Virus record (IMG/VR): IMGVR_UViG_3300028393_000176
Span: 1 to 36,709 of that record
Strand: one strand, 5' to 3'
Length of the DNA stretch: 36,709 nucleotides
Origin: a virus
Both the position numbers and the translations under genes were made by a program. The notes beneath the pieces were generated by a model. That model was not told the origin of the DNA. It did no database searches and saw nothing but the letters and a program-made list of their open reading frames with translations. Below, piece by piece: positions 1-6,291 of this stretch (position 1 is the first letter of the stretch; the number at the start of each line of letters is the position of its first letter).

Positions 1-126
1 CTAATACGATACCAGGCGCTCACGGCGCTAAAGGAACGATTGCCTTTTGATTCGGAAATTTCCAAGATTTTTCCTGGAAAAATTAAAGAAAAAATGGAAA
101 AAATTCTAGAAAAAAATGGAATTAAT
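1..126. repeat. Terminal direct repeat (contig-end overlap) with 36572-36697
   Basis: Bases 1-126 are identical to 36572-36697. Position 127 is T here and A at 36698; the next six bases agree, then the copies diverge. The length is close to a common assembler k-mer, so the simplest reading is a circular or circularly permuted genome cut inside the initiator gene. A true short terminal repeat cannot be excluded. Confidence 0.9.
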
Positions 127-1035
127 TTGGAATTTATTGCAAAAAAAGTTCTAGAAGATTTCGAAAATATTCAAATAAAAAGGGAAAATAATCGGATAAA
201 AAAAGCAGATGAAAGGAAAAAAAATCGGATAAAAAATGAAGAAAATTTGGAAAAAGAATCGAAAAAAAATGAAAATAATTTGGAAAAAAAAGTGATCGAT
301 TTGAGCTCAGATTCAAAGTTTGTCCCTATGGACGTCGCTAACGAAATACATGGTGACGTCACCAACAACGAACAAGGTGACGTCACCGATTTATTACATG
401 GTGACGTCACCAAAAAAGAAATAGGGACGTCACGCTCTAGAGAAGAGAAGAGAAGAGAAGAGGAGATAAGACAAGATGTATTAAATACAAAAGAGAAATT
501 ATTAGAACCACCACCAAACCTCCTCCAAACTGACGTTGTCGTTGGTGGTGGTTTTTCAAAATTTAATTTTGAAGAAAACAAGGGCAATAAGAAGCCGTTA
601 CCGGCGGACTGGGAGGAAACCGTTTGCCGGTATGTGGAAATCGAGAATGATCGGAGAGCCGCGACTACAAACCCCGTTAGGTCAAAACCCGCACTTATAA
701 ACGACCTAAAAAATCAAATATCAAAGGGCAATCCTCACAAAAACATTTTGCCGAATCCAGACAAGTTTTTTGAAATTCAATTTCTGGTAAATGAACACGA
801 GTCAGCAATGGCAAAGGCCGCGAAAAAATCAGACAAAGACGCGGCTTTTAGTATGTACAAGCGGATGTATGCCGCAGAAAAAAGAACCGTTTATGAGGCC
901 GTAGGTAAACTACTTCCAGATTATGACGGGGAATTTGAATATGGCTTTTGGGCACCATACGAGCCGTTTTTCATAACGGTTATAAAAGATCTATTTGGCG
1001 AAGAATTTTCACAAATGAAAGGGGCTTTATCTTGA
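1..1035 (+). CDS. Replication initiator-like protein (C-terminal 344 aa; gene begins at 36503 across the circular junction)
   Basis: The frame is open from base 1 and joins 36503-36571, giving a 367-aa protein. The N-terminus (TNEEIGRLIRY) resembles the winged-helix start of phage replisome-organiser proteins. Next comes a Lys/Glu/Asn-rich low-complexity stretch (window residues about 20-100), then GDVT repeats encoded by DNA palindromes, a GA-rich stretch, and a more conserved-looking C-terminal domain with several Trp/Tyr/Phe. An initiator whose middle holds iterons next to an A-rich tract is the layout of lambda O. It lies downstream of the recombination genes and 3 nt into the start of parA. 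The specific family is not recognised; the initiator role is inferred from architecture and position. The TTG at 40 is an internal codon, not the true start. Confidence 0.62.
   Translation, partial: LIRYQALTALKERLPFDSEISKIFPGKIKEKMEKILEKNGINLEFIAKKVLEDFENIQIKRENNRIKKADERKKNRIKNEENLEKESKKNENNLEKKVIDLSSDSKFVPMDVANEIHGDVTNNEQGDVTDLLHGDVTKKEIGTSRSREEKRREEEIRQDVLNTKEKLLEPPPNLLQTDVVVGGGFSKFNFEENKGNKKPLPADWEETVCRYVEIENDRRAATTNPVRSKPALINDLKNQISKGNPHKNILPNPDKFFEIQFLVNEHESAMAKAAKKSDKDAAFSMYKRMYAAEKRTVYEAVGKLLPDYDGEFEYGFWAPYEPFFITVIKDLFGEEFSQMKGALS
60..300. other. A-rich tract, candidate DNA unwinding element
   Basis: The plus strand is dominated by A runs separated by short GG or TC interruptions. Short repeats occur: AATCGGATAAAAAA appears twice, and variants of AATTTGGAAAAA appear several times. 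It directly precedes the iteron array and is translated as a Lys/Glu/Asn-rich linker. By analogy with lambdoid and plasmid origins it is a candidate melting region; this is inference. Confidence 0.5.
326..436. repeat. Iteron array, candidate replication origin
   Basis: Three perfect palindromes GGTGACGTCACC lie at 352-363, 376-387 and 400-411. Degenerate copies occur at 330-337 (GGACGTCG) and 424-434 (GGGACGTCACG). The ACGTC cores start at 332, 356, 380, 404 and 427, a 24, 24, 24, 23 bp spacing. The repeat is in phase with translation, giving an 8-residue GDVT-type peptide repeat. Iterons inside an initiator gene next to an A-rich tract fit an origin. A centromere for the ParA/RHH pair encoded downstream is the main alternative. 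Confidence 0.75.
506..556 (+). repeat. Intragenic 12-bp perfect stem-loop followed by a T run
   Basis: AACCACCACCAA (506-517) pairs perfectly with TTGGTGGTGGTT (542-553) around a 24-nt loop, and T continues to 556. On RNA this looks like an intrinsic terminator, yet the initiator frame reads straight through it (PPP ... VVVGGG). It may be a structural element of the origin, an attenuator limiting initiator expression, or a primer-RNA terminator. Confidence 0.5.
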
Positions 1036-1721
1036 ACGTAACGGCCAATAAAGAGAAAAAATGCAGGGTAATATCACTTCTGAATCCAAAGGGAGGCGTG
1101 GGTAAGTCCACGATAGCAATTAACCTGTCATACTCGATGACAAAGTATGGGTTGAAGGTATTGTTGATTGATTCCGACCCGCAGGGGACCGTGATGGATT
1201 GGCATGTGGAGAGCGGCGGTGACCTTCTTCCGATCGTCAGCATGACAAAGCTAACGATTGCTCATGATGTTCGTAGAGAATTATCAAACTACGACTACAT
1301 CATTATCGACGGACCTGGGCGGACATCGGAATTAAATGGATTGATATTGTCGGTTTCGGACTTGGTCTTAATTCCGGTCCAGCCGTCCCCCGCAGACATC
1401 AAGGCCGCTAGACGCCTAGTCAATACAATTCACTCACTACGGATCGAATTAGATACCACTCAGCCGATGGCTGCGTTCGTAGTGAGCATGGAGGACAAGA
1501 CCACCGAGATATCAAAACGAGCTGATGCCATGATTATCGAGAAAAATTACAACTTGCCCATTCTAGAGGCCCGAACCGCCGATCGGATTTCCTATGTCCT
1601 GTCGTACGAGCAAGGTAAAACCGTATTTCATAGGGATGACCTGGATGCAAAAAATGAGATGGGGGCGATAGCCATGGAAGTTATTGAGATTTTTGAAAAG
1701 GAGACCGATGATGAAAAGTAA
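1032..1721 (+). CDS. parA: ParA/Soj-family partition ATPase
   Basis: This is a deviant Walker ATPase that would segregate the phage genome as a plasmid. The P-loop KGGVGKST is at residues 20-27, the A' motif LLIDSDPQG follows, and Walker B is IIIDGPG. At 229 aa without an N-terminal HTH domain it fits the short type Ib ParA group, whose partners are usually ribbon-helix-helix proteins, as found next. The frame extends upstream to an ATG at 948, but the TTG at 1032 is preferred: it overlaps the initiator stop and has GAAAGGGG about 7 nt upstream. It is translationally coupled to the initiator and to the RHH gene. Confidence 0.88.
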   Translation: MNVTANKEKKCRVISLLNPKGGVGKSTIAINLSYSMTKYGLKVLLIDSDPQGTVMDWHVESGGDLLPIVSMTKLTIAHDVRRELSNYDYIIIDGPGRTSELNGLILSVSDLVLIPVQPSPADIKAARRLVNTIHSLRIELDTTQPMAAFVVSMEDKTTEISKRADAMIIEKNYNLPILEARTADRISYVLSYEQGKTVFHRDDLDAKNEMGAIAMEVIEIFEKETDDEK

Positions 1722-1899
1722 ATCGAGCCATGAATTAACTAAAGTTGATGTCCACCCGCTTAACGTTAGGGTTCCGTCAGATATATTTTTTGAGTACAAA
1801 TCGCTATTAGCGAAGCAACGAAAAAATATAAAAGAGGAGATCATTTCCCATTTGTTAATGTACATAAAAGAAAATTCAGAAAGGCCAGAAAATGAATGA
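1711..1899 (+). CDS. Ribbon-helix-helix protein, likely ParA partner
   Basis: A 62-aa basic protein. A short beta strand (PLNVRVPSDIF) is followed by two helices (residues about 25-55), the layout of CopG/ParG/omega-type DNA binders. A partner of this fold next to a short ParA forms a type Ib segregation module in which the RHH protein binds the centromere and often represses the operon. The start overlaps parA by 11 nt. AAGGAG at 1698-1703 sits 7 nt before this ATG; the ATG at 1708 is also possible. The fold call is from pattern, not a search. Confidence 0.7.
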   Translation: MKSKSSHELTKVDVHPLNVRVPSDIFFEYKSLLAKQRKNIKEEIISHLLMYIKENSERPENE

Positions 1900-2078
1900 A
1901 AAAAATTAAACGGACTGACTTCTTTCATGGGGAAAAAGTCACCGTTCTTAGTTGGAAAGTGTCAGGAAAAGGCGAATTTATGTCCGAGGTAAATGCTGGC
2001 CTTAAGGTGAAAATCAATGGCGTCATCTCGACGGTCCCAGACAACTGCGTAATTCGAGAAGTAGAGGGTAAGAAATGA
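1896..2078 (+). CDS. Small hypothetical protein (60 aa)
   Basis: This gene is not recognised. It starts with an ATGA overlap on the RHH stop and ends with an ATGA overlap on the phosphoesterase start, so it is surely co-translated. The sequence alternates hydrophobic and charged residues (KVTVLSWKV, LKVKINGVIS), suggesting a small beta-barrel or SH3-like fold. No membrane segment or catalytic motif is visible. Confidence 0.6.
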   Translation: MKKIKRTDFFHGEKVTVLSWKVSGKGEFMSEVNAGLKVKINGVISTVPDNCVIREVEGKK

Positions 2079-2662
2079 CAATCTACATCACTACGGACAC
2101 CCACTTTAACCACGCAAAAATATTTGACTATTGCGATAGGCCTTTGGATTTCCAAGAAAAATTAAAATCGGGATTCTCTAGGCTAACCGAAGACGATACG
2201 TTGATTCATCTTGGGGACATTTGTATTGGCCAAGATGCCGCCATGCACTCGGAATTCATCGTCCCGATCAAGGCCAAAAAGATTCTAATCAGAGGCAACC
2301 ACGATAAAAAAAGTGCCTTTTGGTATGAATCTAATGGCTGGGATTTCGTATGTAATTCAATGGAGTCAATGTACTTCGGGGTTAAGGTCTTATTTTCCCA
2401 TAAGCCTAGAGCGTGGGATGGAATTTTTGACATAAATATTCACGGGCACCTCCATGATCTAGGGCATCGTCCAGGGGAACGCGGTACGCGGATAAATCAC
2501 CTTATCAGCCTAGAGTTCATGGGGTATGAACTCATAAGCCTAAAATCGATTCTAGAGCCTATTAAGGCGGCAATGAATGAATATAAACTTGATCAAAAGT
2601 TTACTCAGTACAACGCAAACGATTTACCCGTAAATTTACACGCTCAGGAGCTTATGGGATGA
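2075..2662 (+). CDS. Calcineurin-like metallophosphoesterase
   Basis: A 195-aa protein with the full metal-ligand set of the family: DTH (D8, H10), GD (D48), GNHD (residues 74-77), H109 in FSHKP, and HGHLH (residues 123-127). It would hydrolyse a phosphomonoester or phosphodiester with a two-metal centre; the substrate cannot be told from sequence. Phage enzymes of this group are often small stand-alone proteins like this one. It is coupled by ATGA overlaps to both neighbours in the par operon. Confidence 0.88.
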   Translation: MTIYITTDTHFNHAKIFDYCDRPLDFQEKLKSGFSRLTEDDTLIHLGDICIGQDAAMHSEFIVPIKAKKILIRGNHDKKSAFWYESNGWDFVCNSMESMYFGVKVLFSHKPRAWDGIFDINIHGHLHDLGHRPGERGTRINHLISLEFMGYELISLKSILEPIKAAMNEYKLDQKFTQYNANDLPVNLHAQELMG

Positions 2663-2823
2663 CCGAATTTAAATACCATGGTCTTGTATTGTTCGGTGTA
2701 ACTCTTGGGTATTTCAGTGCTGCCGTACACCACGCGTCTATTGGTGGCTATATCAGATTCGTCATTTTTTATATTTTGGGGTCCATTTTCTGGAAGTTTG
2801 TTTATAAATGGGAAAATGGATGA
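2659..2823 (+). CDS. Small membrane protein (54 aa)
   Basis: The frame begins with an ATGA overlap on the phosphoesterase stop and ends at TGA 2821-2823. Two hydrophobic segments are visible, about residues 8-24 (LVLFGVTLGYF) and 30-46 (FVIFYILGSIFW), with a Lys-containing C-terminus. It is probably an inner-membrane protein with two crossings. Function is unknown. Confidence 0.55.
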   Translation: MTEFKYHGLVLFGVTLGYFSAAVHHASIGGYIRFVIFYILGSIFWKFVYKWENG

Positions 2824-2853
2824 CCGCAAACAAGATGCGCCGGGAGGATTATT

Positions 2854-3152
2854 TTGACGAAATTAATCGAGTTCGTAGTCCAAGGAATTCCGGTTCCCTA
2901 CGTAAGGACGACGCAAAAGCAAAAGTACACAAGCGTCCAGTTCAAGCGCTATCAAGAATATGCCGAATTGGTTCGCATGGCGTTCATCAAGGCCCATTCG
3001 AAATACAAGTTGATATCCGGGGGAAGTGCCGCGCCGATATCGACAATGTCCTTAAGGGCGTACTCGATGCCCTCAACGGAGTCGCGTACACGGACGACAA
3101 ACAATGCACCCGCGCAACGGTCCAGCTATATCCGGGTTCGAGTCATTTTTAA
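2854..3152 (+). pseudogene. RusA-like Holliday junction resolvase, split by a frameshift
   Basis: The N-terminal half reads from TTG 2854 (GGGAGG 6 nt upstream) and carries the RusA-like start VQGIPVPYVRTTQKQ followed by a Tyr/Arg helix. The C-terminal half lies in another frame and holds the family signature ADIDNVLKGVLDALNG followed by TDDKQ, with the catalytic Asp residues, ending at 3152. The switch falls near 2990-3000. One extra G in the AAGGCCC at 2989-2995 would fuse the halves into a normal protein of about 100 aa. No convincing -1 slippery heptamer is seen. It is therefore either an assembly/sequencing indel or a recently broken gene. RusA resolves recombination junctions and would fit the Bet/Exo system. 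Confidence 0.68.
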
Positions 3153-3165
3153 CGAGGTTTTATAA

Positions 3166-3732
3166 ATGCGACTAACCGATGATTTTGGATTTTTTGACGA
3201 GATTGATGTGATTAACAGAAGAGAGTATCTAGCCAAATTTGTCCAAGAATCCAACATGATCGAAGGTATCTCCATAGTTCACCCTGAACACATTACGGCT
3301 ACCGAGAAATTTCTCAAGACGAAGAAGTTGACTATCGTCCAGATATTGAAACTAGCTAAAATATTGCAGGAGGGATCTGGGCCAGGACTTTGTCCAATTG
3401 AGCTTAGGGATAAAACTGGGATGAATGTCTACGTGGGAGACTCCGAGCCGCCGCCGGGCGGTCCCAAGCTCGTGAAGAGGTTAAAAACATTTTTAAAACA
3501 ATTGAACAACAAAAACATGACGTCTTATGATTCGCATTTGGTGTATGAATATTTACACCCATTAACCGATTGCAATGGCCGTACAGGACGGGCTATTTGG
3601 CTTTGGCTTAGATCCCGAGAGCTGGCTAGATTGCCGTCGAAGCATCTTTTTTTACAGTCGTTCTACTACCAGACTCTTATAAGCAATAGCAAGCTAATCG
3701 ACTTCGCCAATAAATTAAATTCCAATGACTGA
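3166..3732 (+). CDS. Fic-domain protein with N-terminal inhibitory motif
   Basis: A 188-aa protein. The Fic active-site signature appears as HPLTDCNGRTGR in the C-terminal half, with the catalytic His, the acidic Asp and both Arg in place; the usual Gly before NGR is Cys. Near residue 32, SNMIEG matches the (S/T)xxxE(G/N) inhibitory helix, which in class II Fic proteins blocks ATP binding through its Glu. The predicted activity is AMP transfer to a protein target, held off until the helix is released. GAGG lies 8 nt before the ATG. The target could be a host protein or a plasmid-maintenance partner; neither is shown here. Confidence 0.85.
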   Translation: MRLTDDFGFFDEIDVINRREYLAKFVQESNMIEGISIVHPEHITATEKFLKTKKLTIVQILKLAKILQEGSGPGLCPIELRDKTGMNVYVGDSEPPPGGPKLVKRLKTFLKQLNNKNMTSYDSHLVYEYLHPLTDCNGRTGRAIWLWLRSRELARLPSKHLFLQSFYYQTLISNSKLIDFANKLNSND

Positions 3733-4033
3733 CAAATACATTTTAAATGGGCGCAACGTCGTCCCCGCAGAAGACCTCATTACATGGGCGAAATGGATGG
3801 AAACCGCCGACCGCCAGATAGCCTTTACTCGCCTTGATGATTGCGAGATTTCAACCGTGTTTTTAGGTCTAAATTTCTCGCTTCTCAACCCGTCTCAACC
3901 CCTACTGTTTGAATCTATGATATTTGGTGGAAACAATGACGGGTACCTACGTTTGTATCTGAACATTGACGATGCCGAGTTGGGACACAAGCAAATCGTG
4001 GCGGGGATCAAGCTGGGACTTCTAGAAACATGA
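3725..4033 (+). CDS. Hypothetical phage protein (102 aa)
   Basis: It overlaps the end of the Fic gene by 8 nt. The core (DCEISTVFLGLNFS, then LLFESMIFGG and a late GHKQIV) resembles a family of small phage proteins of unknown function seen in many genomes. No catalytic or membrane motif is evident. Confidence 0.65.
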   Translation: MTDKYILNGRNVVPAEDLITWAKWMETADRQIAFTRLDDCEISTVFLGLNFSLLNPSQPLLFESMIFGGNNDGYLRLYLNIDDAELGHKQIVAGIKLGLLET

Positions 4034-4045
4034 TTGTGTTTTAAT

Positions 4046-4276
4046 ATGGACTCAAACGAATTCCGAATGGCGGTTATTCACTGTGTCAACTGGGTCGGTG
4101 CCAAGGAAGCAATAGACGAAGCCGCCATCTATATAGACCTAGCAAATAAACGAATTATGGAATCAGATTCAATATGGCTTCCTGAAGCTGTTCCCATTCA
4201 AGAACAGGTTGAGACAATCCCGAACTCACAGCATCCTGAAAGTCTGGTTGAAGCTCCGAATGCCAATCACAGCTGA
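4046..4276 (+). CDS. Hypothetical protein (76 aa), last gene of the par/Fic operon
   Basis: It is unrecognised: a helical N-terminal half followed by a Pro/Glu-rich tail. The frame can begin at a TTG (4034) directly after the previous stop, but the ATG at 4046 is chosen. No clear ribosome binding site is visible. Its 3' end overlaps the 3' end of the convergent late operon by 10 nt, so no intergenic terminator separates the two transcription units. Confidence 0.5.
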   Translation: MDSNEFRMAVIHCVNWVGAKEAIDEAAIYIDLANKRIMESDSIWLPEAVPIQEQVETIPNSQHPESLVEAPNANHS

Positions 4277-4638
4277 GTTTCGACATCTTTAAGAATCTGG
4301 TTCATCGCCGATACCGAATCATCTACTAAACGTCCAGCCCATGAGGTTGGAACAATAGGGCAGCACTTCTGAATATATTTTATCGCCAATAACCGTTTTT
4401 CAGAGCCTAACTTATCTGGAAATTTTGCCTCAATCCACCGAATCACGCGCCGGGCGGCCTCTTTTTCGTCAGGTGTCGTTAGCCTAGACCTCAGATAGAA
4501 CAGGATTGGCCCTTCAATGGACATAATAGACGATCTTAGTTTGTCCGCGATAAGAAATGTGGTTAAGCTGACACTCGCGACTTTAAGGGCAAATGGATGG
4601 CCTAGTATAAATCCGACGACGTTCTGTAAAAATTGCAA
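4267..4638 (-). CDS. Putative holin (LL-H-type-like)
   Basis: A 123-aa protein with an N-terminal hydrophobic segment (residues about 15-32, LKVASVSLTTFLIADKL). A charged helical C-terminal half has the pattern of LL-H-type holins: KFPDKLGSEKR, a hydrophobic AIKYI, and a final LVDDSVSAMN. It would form membrane lesions releasing the lysis enzyme. It is the last gene of the late operon, next to a peptidoglycan-active candidate. Assignment rests on pattern and position. Confidence 0.5.
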   Translation of the reverse strand: MQFLQNVVGFILGHPFALKVASVSLTTFLIADKLRSSIMSIEGPILFYLRSRLTTPDEKEAARRVIRWIEAKFPDKLGSEKRLLAIKYIQKCCPIVPTSWAGRLVDDSVSAMNQILKDVETQL

Positions 4639-4655
4639 TAGAGACTCCCTTTTTT

Positions 4656-5069
4656 TTAGGCCAGTCTAACAACAACGTCAATTAATTTAAAACGATTTAA
4701 AAGAAGGTTCATTGTGTAATAAAATTCAGCGTCCGGCGTCTGAAGCCCAACGCATCCCAATGTCCCTGGAACATTCCCATCCCCATGAATTCCAATCCCT
4801 GATCTTGTCGTCTGAAATTTCGGAATCAATGCCATGAACCACGGGAATGAGTCTCGCTTGTATGCGACATTCTCGGACGTATCAGGAAGGCGGCTAATGG
4901 TGGTCGATTTCCATTTGCCTAATGGTAACGGCCCCAGCCCCCACCCACCGGATTTAAATGGCCATGAGGCGAATAATAAATCGCCGACCAACAGATTAAC
5001 GACGCCTTCCGCCAACTTGGCCTTTGGGCCATCGGAAATTTTCTTTATGACGACCTCAAGAATAATCAT
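4656..5069 (-). CDS. L,D-transpeptidase (YkuD)-like enzyme, candidate lysis or cell-wall protein
   Basis: A 137-aa protein whose C-terminal half holds GIGIHGDGNVPGTLGCVGLQ (residues 91-110), giving a His95...Cys106 pair in the H...G-x-GC(I/V) arrangement of YkuD-type cysteine enzymes. Upstream, GPLPLGKW fits the substrate-loop region of that fold. The start overlaps the preceding coiled-coil membrane gene by ATGA. No signal peptide is visible, so it would need the holin to reach the wall. Lying in the lysis cassette where an endolysin is expected, it may be the lysin itself. Confidence 0.65.
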   Translation of the reverse strand: MIILEVVIKKISDGPKAKLAEGVVNLLVGDLLFASWPFKSGGWGLGPLPLGKWKSTTISRLPDTSENVAYKRDSFPWFMALIPKFQTTRSGIGIHGDGNVPGTLGCVGLQTPDAEFYYTMNLLLNRFKLIDVVVRLA

Positions 5070-5296
5070 TTTTTAAGCCATAAGCTTATTATGATCCCGA
5101 TTACACCGACCAGAATCCCAATTAGCCAGCTCCGTGATTGTAACTGCCACGCATGGAGAGTCGCGGAAAGATCATCTAGCTTACCCATAAAAACTTGATG
5201 AGCATCTATAGCCCCCTTTAAGTCTGAATCATGGCCCGAAACACGTACCTCCAACACTGCTACACGCCCCTCCATAGAGGCCGGAATAGGCGCCAT
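5066..5296 (-). CDS. XhlA-like coiled-coil membrane protein of the lysis cassette
   Basis: A 76-aa protein with a hydrophilic heptad-like N-terminal part (residues about 8-52) and one C-terminal transmembrane segment (WLIGILVGVIGIIISLWL) ending in Lys-Lys. That is the layout of XhlA/hemolysin-type small phage lysis proteins. It sits between the fibre gene and the YkuD-like gene with 1-4 nt overlaps. Confidence 0.55.
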   Translation of the reverse strand: MAPIPASMEGRVAVLEVRVSGHDSDLKGAIDAHQVFMGKLDDLSATLHAWQLQSRSWLIGILVGVIGIIISLWLKK

Positions 5297-6291
5297 TATT
5301 CGTTTGTCCCTGGAAGCATATACACGGAAAGTGAAGATGTATTTGTTAACCCCATAGCCAAATCCAATGTACCTCCGGAATTCTGATATCCGAAAACCGT
5401 AAAATAGTCTCCAGCGGTAAGTCGTCTAATTACATTGATAGACTGCGTCGTATATTGGCCACTTACAACCGGCAAACAAGTGGATTCACCTCCCCATATC
5501 CCAGACCCATTAAGCTGCATATATAGACGTCGATACCCTCCTGCCGCCCACTGCCACGTCGCATACATATTGATTAGATACCACCCAGTTTTTGATATCG
5601 TAATTCTTCCCGTATTTACGGAAGTCGAATGGAGTGACCCAGAATCCCAATATTCACTATTAAATGTGATTAAAGTTCCTGTTGAGTCGGCAAATGTCTG
5701 AGATGCCGAATTATAAACACTGCATGATGGCTGCGTGCTCAAAGTCAATGTCTGTGCGATATTAACATCGGCAAAAGTATTATTTGCCTCGTTCAAATCC
5801 GATAAAATTAAAGATGTCGACGAAATCGCATATCCGATTGGCTTTGCGTAGGTCGCGGGCTTTGAAAGAGTAATGGCTCCGTTGGTATCTAGGTAATATG
5901 TTTCCCCATCGTCCAATCCAGAAAATGAGTCATATTGAGTCCTCGTGACATTGGCCGTTTCATTAATTAAAACAGTTGATACCACTATTCCTAGGAAATT
6001 TTTAATCCCAGCGGCGGTTGCGCTTGTGGTTTTGTATGCCTTATTACCAGATACCCGGACACAATTCCCTGCGGTTAAATTCTCACCGGCGATAATAGCT
6101 ACATTTGATCCAGGAAACCCCGTACAGTTTGATATATCTGCTACCAACGTATCAGCCACAATATCCCCAAAAGTGACATCGTAATCGGTAGTAAAGAAAC
6201 TGATTATCTGGTCGATATTCGAGTTCCAATCGACGCCATTGAGCAATGTCCCCGTGTATCGTGATAAGTCTGACAGGCTTGGCGTGGACAT
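5296..6291 (-). CDS. Tail fibre or receptor-binding protein with C1q-like C-terminus
   Basis: A 331-aa protein. The N-terminus (SDLSRYTGTLLNGVDWNSNI) looks like a short virion-anchoring region. The middle is Gly/Thr/Ser-rich beta sequence. The C-terminal 150 residues carry a C1q/TNF-like jelly-roll pattern (FNSEYWDSG, GWYLINMYATW, RRLYMQLN, AGDYFTVFGYQNSGG). It probably trimerises and contacts the host surface. It lies between the ejection proteins and lysis genes, as host-recognition genes often do. Confidence 0.6.
   Translation of the reverse strand: MSTPSLSDLSRYTGTLLNGVDWNSNIDQIISFFTTDYDVTFGDIVADTLVADISNCTGFPGSNVAIIAGENLTAGNCVRVSGNKAYKTTSATAAGIKNFLGIVVSTVLINETANVTRTQYDSFSGLDDGETYYLDTNGAITLSKPATYAKPIGYAISSTSLILSDLNEANNTFADVNIAQTLTLSTQPSCSVYNSASQTFADSTGTLITFNSEYWDSGSLHSTSVNTGRITISKTGWYLINMYATWQWAAGGYRRLYMQLNGSGIWGGESTCLPVVSGQYTTQSINVIRRLTAGDYFTVFGYQNSGGTLDLAMGLTNTSSLSVYMLPGTNE

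Noticed and set aside
171-587. Minus-strand 138-aa open frame opposite the initiator
   Set aside because: It is a Phe/Ser-rich mirror of the A-rich coding strand and overlaps a gene with clear coupling to parA.
2985-3010. Programmed -1 frameshift in rusA
   Set aside because: No X-XXY-YYZ heptamer in the right phase was found; C-GGG-GGA at 3018 would need a mismatched P-site slip.
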